Source: Deltaproteobacteria bacterium
GTDB taxonomy: Bacteria > Desulfobacterota > Desulfuromonadia > Geobacterales > DSM-12255
DNA length: 8,175 nucleotides
Assembly: GCA_017861215.1 (NCBI GenBank)
Contig: JAGFXN010000063.1
Coordinates: forward strand, 1 to 8,175
Reading direction: 5' to 3'
The notes below the pieces were generated by a model. The model saw only the letters and a program-made list of their open reading frames with translations. It was not told the origin of the DNA and did not search any database. The position numbers and the translations under genes were made by a program. Of this stretch, positions 6,666 to 8,175 are shown in pieces. Each line of letters opens with the position of its first letter. Position 1 is the stretch's first letter.

Positions 6666-7898
6666 ATGTATCTTTCGTTTTATAAGTTTAACTGCAAACC
6701 ATTCGAACTGGTGCCGAACCCCGAGTTCATTTTTCTCAGCAAAACCCACAAAAAAGCCATTACCTATCTGGATTACGGCATCCGTGAGCGGGTCGGCTTC
6801 GTGCTGCTGACCGGTGAAGTCGGCTCCGGCAAAACCACTATTATCCGGGATCTCATTAACAAAAATCTTGACCAAGTGGTACTATCCAAGATTTTCAATA
6901 CCAATGTCAACTCAGAGCAACTGCTGGCAATGATCAACGATGATTTCAACCTGCCTGTGCAAGGCAAGGACAAGATCACCCTGTTACGGGACCTCAACCA
7001 TTTTTTGGTAGAGCAGTACGCCAAAGGCACGCAGCCGCTGCTGATCATCGACGAAGCCCAGAACCTGTCACCCGAAACTCTGGAAGAAATCAGAATGCTG
7101 TCAAACCTGGAGACGGCAGATTCCAAACTTCTGCAGATCATTCTGGTGGGACAGCCAGAACTGCGCCGCCAACTGGCTAGACCGGAACTGCGCCAGTTGC
7201 GCCAGCGCATAAGCATTCAATGCCACCTGCAACCGCTCAGCCGTCAGGAGGTCGAAGAATACATCCTTCACCGCCTGGAAGTGGCCGGTAATCGCGAAGC
7301 ACTGCGCTTTACCCCAAGAGCATTCGATGTCATCGAAAAATACAGCTGCGGCATTCCCCGTCTGATAAACATCATCTGCGACTTCCTGCTGTTGGCGGCC
7401 TTTGCCGAAGGCATGCAGGACATCGACGAAGAGATGATTTCTGAAATCGTTGGTGATCTCGATTTTAACAACCACTACTGGGCAACAGAACACTCCGGAA
7501 CAGACGCTAACACTAGCAGTACCGCTACTATAGGCAGCCAGTCTGATACATTACTGCCGGGAGAGCGGATAGAAGACCTTGTTGGGAAGATGTGCCAACG
7601 TCTGGACCAATTCGAGAAAGAGTCTTTGGCCGTAACTCAGGCAACCCTCGGGGAGTTCAATTCGCGACTTGACCAGCTGAAGAAAACCTTTTCACTGCAA
7701 CTCGATAAGACTAACAGCACTGTTGGCGAATTGTTGCAGAGGATCGACGAATGTTCACTTGAGGAAGCTGTAACGGAAATCGAAAAATCGCCAACAGCAC
7801 TTCAATCAGGGCGTGCAGAAGAGCAGGCAACCAATCAGGCCCCCGAGGGAAGCGGGCATGTTAAAAAAGCGGGACTTATACGACGCATATTCAGCTGA
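6666..7898 (+). CDS. ExeA/GspA-like AAA ATPase, XrtA-associated (TIGR03015-type), with coiled-coil tail
   Basis: This is a 410-aa ATPase of the general-secretion ExeA-like group found in XrtA/PEP-CTERM exopolysaccharide loci. The N-terminus YLSFYKFNCKPFELVPNPEF is the usual opening of the family. Walker A is GEVGSGKTT (residues 50-58, K56). Walker B is LLIIDEAQNL, with D129 and E130. Then come ILVGQPELRRQL and a sensor-2-like GIPRLIN (229-235, R232). The AAA part ends near residue 272. It is followed by a Ser/Thr-rich linker (about 272-296) and a predicted coiled coil at about 300-365 with Leu/Val heptads (RLDQFEKES, SRLDQLKKTF, LLQRIDEC). The last residues are basic and hydrophobic (KKAGLIRRIFS). 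The usual family model covers about 270 residues, so the last 140 are an extension. GGAG at 6654-6657, 8 nt before the ATG, fits. It lies 29 bp after the kinase gene, probably in the same transcript. Its substrate is unknown; membrane or cell-wall remodelling during export is only a guess. Confidence 0.9.
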   Translation: MYLSFYKFNCKPFELVPNPEFIFLSKTHKKAITYLDYGIRERVGFVLLTGEVGSGKTTIIRDLINKNLDQVVLSKIFNTNVNSEQLLAMINDDFNLPVQGKDKITLLRDLNHFLVEQYAKGTQPLLIIDEAQNLSPETLEEIRMLSNLETADSKLLQIILVGQPELRRQLARPELRQLRQRISIQCHLQPLSRQEVEEYILHRLEVAGNREALRFTPRAFDVIEKYSCGIPRLINIICDFLLLAAFAEGMQDIDEEMISEIVGDLDFNNHYWATEHSGTDANTSSTATIGSQSDTLLPGERIEDLVGKMCQRLDQFEKESLAVTQATLGEFNSRLDQLKKTFSLQLDKTNSTVGELLQRIDECSLEEAVTEIEKSPTALQSGRAEEQATNQAPEGSGHVKKAGLIRRIFS

Positions 7899-8106
7899 GC
7901 ATTCCCTGGCGTTACCGAGGAGACTGTCGGCCGTAGGAAATAATCTACTGCGAAAGCGGTTAATCGGCCCATATTCCCGTAAATTTTTTCCAGATAGGTT
8001 CACTATTCGCGCTCAAATTGCCAGAAATTGGTTTCAATTACCCTCTTTCTCGTTACGATTACCTAAGTCCGACAGATTCATGGTCTGCAAAATATACATT
8101 AACTGA
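7858..8106 (+). CDS. Doubtful small basic ORF overlapping the ATPase 3' end
   Basis: An 82-codon reading frame starts at ATG 7858, inside the ATPase gene, with GAGGG at 7845-7849 spaced 8 nt before it. It runs through most of the spacer. The product (MLKKRDLYDAYSAEHSLALP at its start) is rich in Arg and Lys, has no signal peptide, membrane segment or motif that I recognise, and matches no family known to me. Arguments for it are the good ribosome binding site and the way it fills the gap. Against it are the composition of the spacer and the absence of any recognisable fold. It is more likely spurious than real. Confidence 0.15.
   Translation: MLKKRDLYDAYSAEHSLALPRRLSAVGNNLLRKRLIGPYSRKFFPDRFTIRAQIARNWFQLPSFSLRLPKSDRFMVCKIYIN
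7929..7969 (+). other. Possible three-way-junction RNA/DNA fold
   Basis: GGCCG at 7929-7933 pairs with CGGCC at 7965-7969. They enclose two small hairpins: TAG/CTA (7934-7936 with 7945-7947) and CTGC-GAAA-GCGG (7948-7959) with a GNRA-type tetraloop. A T run follows only 14 nt later (7984-7989), so it is not a classical terminator. The stems are short and the fold was found by eye. Confidence 0.25.
8069..8098 (+). promoter_or_regulatory. Weak sigma-70-like promoter candidate for the next gene
   Basis: CCGACA at 8069-8074 and TATACA at 8093-8098 each match four of six consensus bases, with an 18-bp spacer. Transcription would start about 20 nt before the ATG at 8126. The position is sensible but the match is poor, and chance occurrence is likely in AT-rich DNA. 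Confidence 0.2.
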
Positions 8107-8125
8107 CGAGCACTGGGGCAACTTT

Positions 8126-8175
8126 ATGAAATTATCACTTGCGCACAGCATACTTACGGCAACAGCAACCACCTT
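8126..8175 (+). CDS. Start of an exported protein gene (3' end outside window)
   Basis: Only 16 codons are visible (MKLSLAHSILTATATT). An N-terminal lysine followed by a mostly apolar and small-residue stretch fits the start of a signal peptide. GGGG at 8115-8118, 7 nt upstream, could serve as a weak ribosome binding site. The gene follows the XrtA-type export genes, where an outer-membrane beta-barrel or another exported protein would not be surprising, but nothing visible identifies it. The frame stays open to the window edge. Confidence 0.5.
   Translation, partial: MKLSLAHSILTATATT

Larger units (their letters stand above)
7899..8125 (+). other. 227-bp intergenic spacer, AT-richer than its neighbours
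   Basis: No confident gene is present. The stretch includes a possible branched fold at 7929-7969, a T run at 7984-7989 and a weak promoter candidate close to the next gene. It is the largest gap in the window and probably marks a transcript boundary or an internal promoter region. A doubtful ORF (7858-8106) crosses it. Confidence 0.5.

Noticed and set aside
8011..8030. Reverse-strand sigma-54-like site (GG, 10 nt, GC)
   Set aside because: Only the GG and GC dinucleotides fit; the rest of the consensus is poor and no gene lies on that strand to be driven.
8018..8038. Inverted repeat AATTG...CAATT in the spacer as an operator
   Set aside because: The inner arms are interrupted and AT-rich; chance is a sufficient explanation.

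Overview
The window holds most of an exopolysaccharide assembly and export operon of the XrtA (exosortase A)/PEP-CTERM-linked type. All recognisable genes are on the + strand. The gene set and its order, with moderate GC and many Gly/Lys-rich cytosolic proteins, resemble loci of Geobacter-like Desulfuromonadota (delta-proteobacterial group). That taxonomic guess is inference from gene content only. No exosortase gene or PEP-CTERM protein lies inside the window, so the XrtA link rests on recognising the associated families.

Layout. Positions 1-1799 are the C-terminal two thirds of a large TPR protein (PrsT family), whose start lies upstream of the window. Only 8 bp later, at 1808-3202, comes a membrane phosphoglycosyl transferase that would start the polysaccharide on the lipid carrier. 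A 123-bp spacer leads to a short periplasmic/outer-membrane export protein (3326-4132). Next are a Wzz-type chain-length determinant (4183-5649), a bacterial tyrosine autokinase (5698-6636) and an ExeA-like AAA ATPase (6666-7898). A 227-bp non-coding or weakly coding spacer (7899-8125) precedes the first 16 codons of another gene (8126 to the window edge), which begins like an exported protein.

How they work together. The transferase loads the first sugar phosphate onto undecaprenyl phosphate. Polymer length and export are controlled by the inner-membrane chain-length protein, whose separate cytoplasmic partner is the tyrosine kinase with its C-terminal tyrosine cluster. The export protein bridges the periplasm to the outer membrane. 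The TPR protein and the ATPase are regular companions of XrtA loci with poorly known roles.

Most notable points: (1) the tyrosine kinase carries a tandem duplication of its N-terminal signature segment (30 codons twice); (2) the export protein stops right after its last SLBB-like domain and has no lipobox, so it probably cannot form its own outer-membrane pore and should need a beta-barrel partner; (3) the ATPase has a long linker plus coiled-coil tail beyond its AAA domain; (4) the spacer at 7899-8125 can fold into a branched structure and also contains a doubtful small overlapping ORF. I saw no RNA genes, CRISPR arrays, insertion sequences or attachment sites. The core system itself is a known type.
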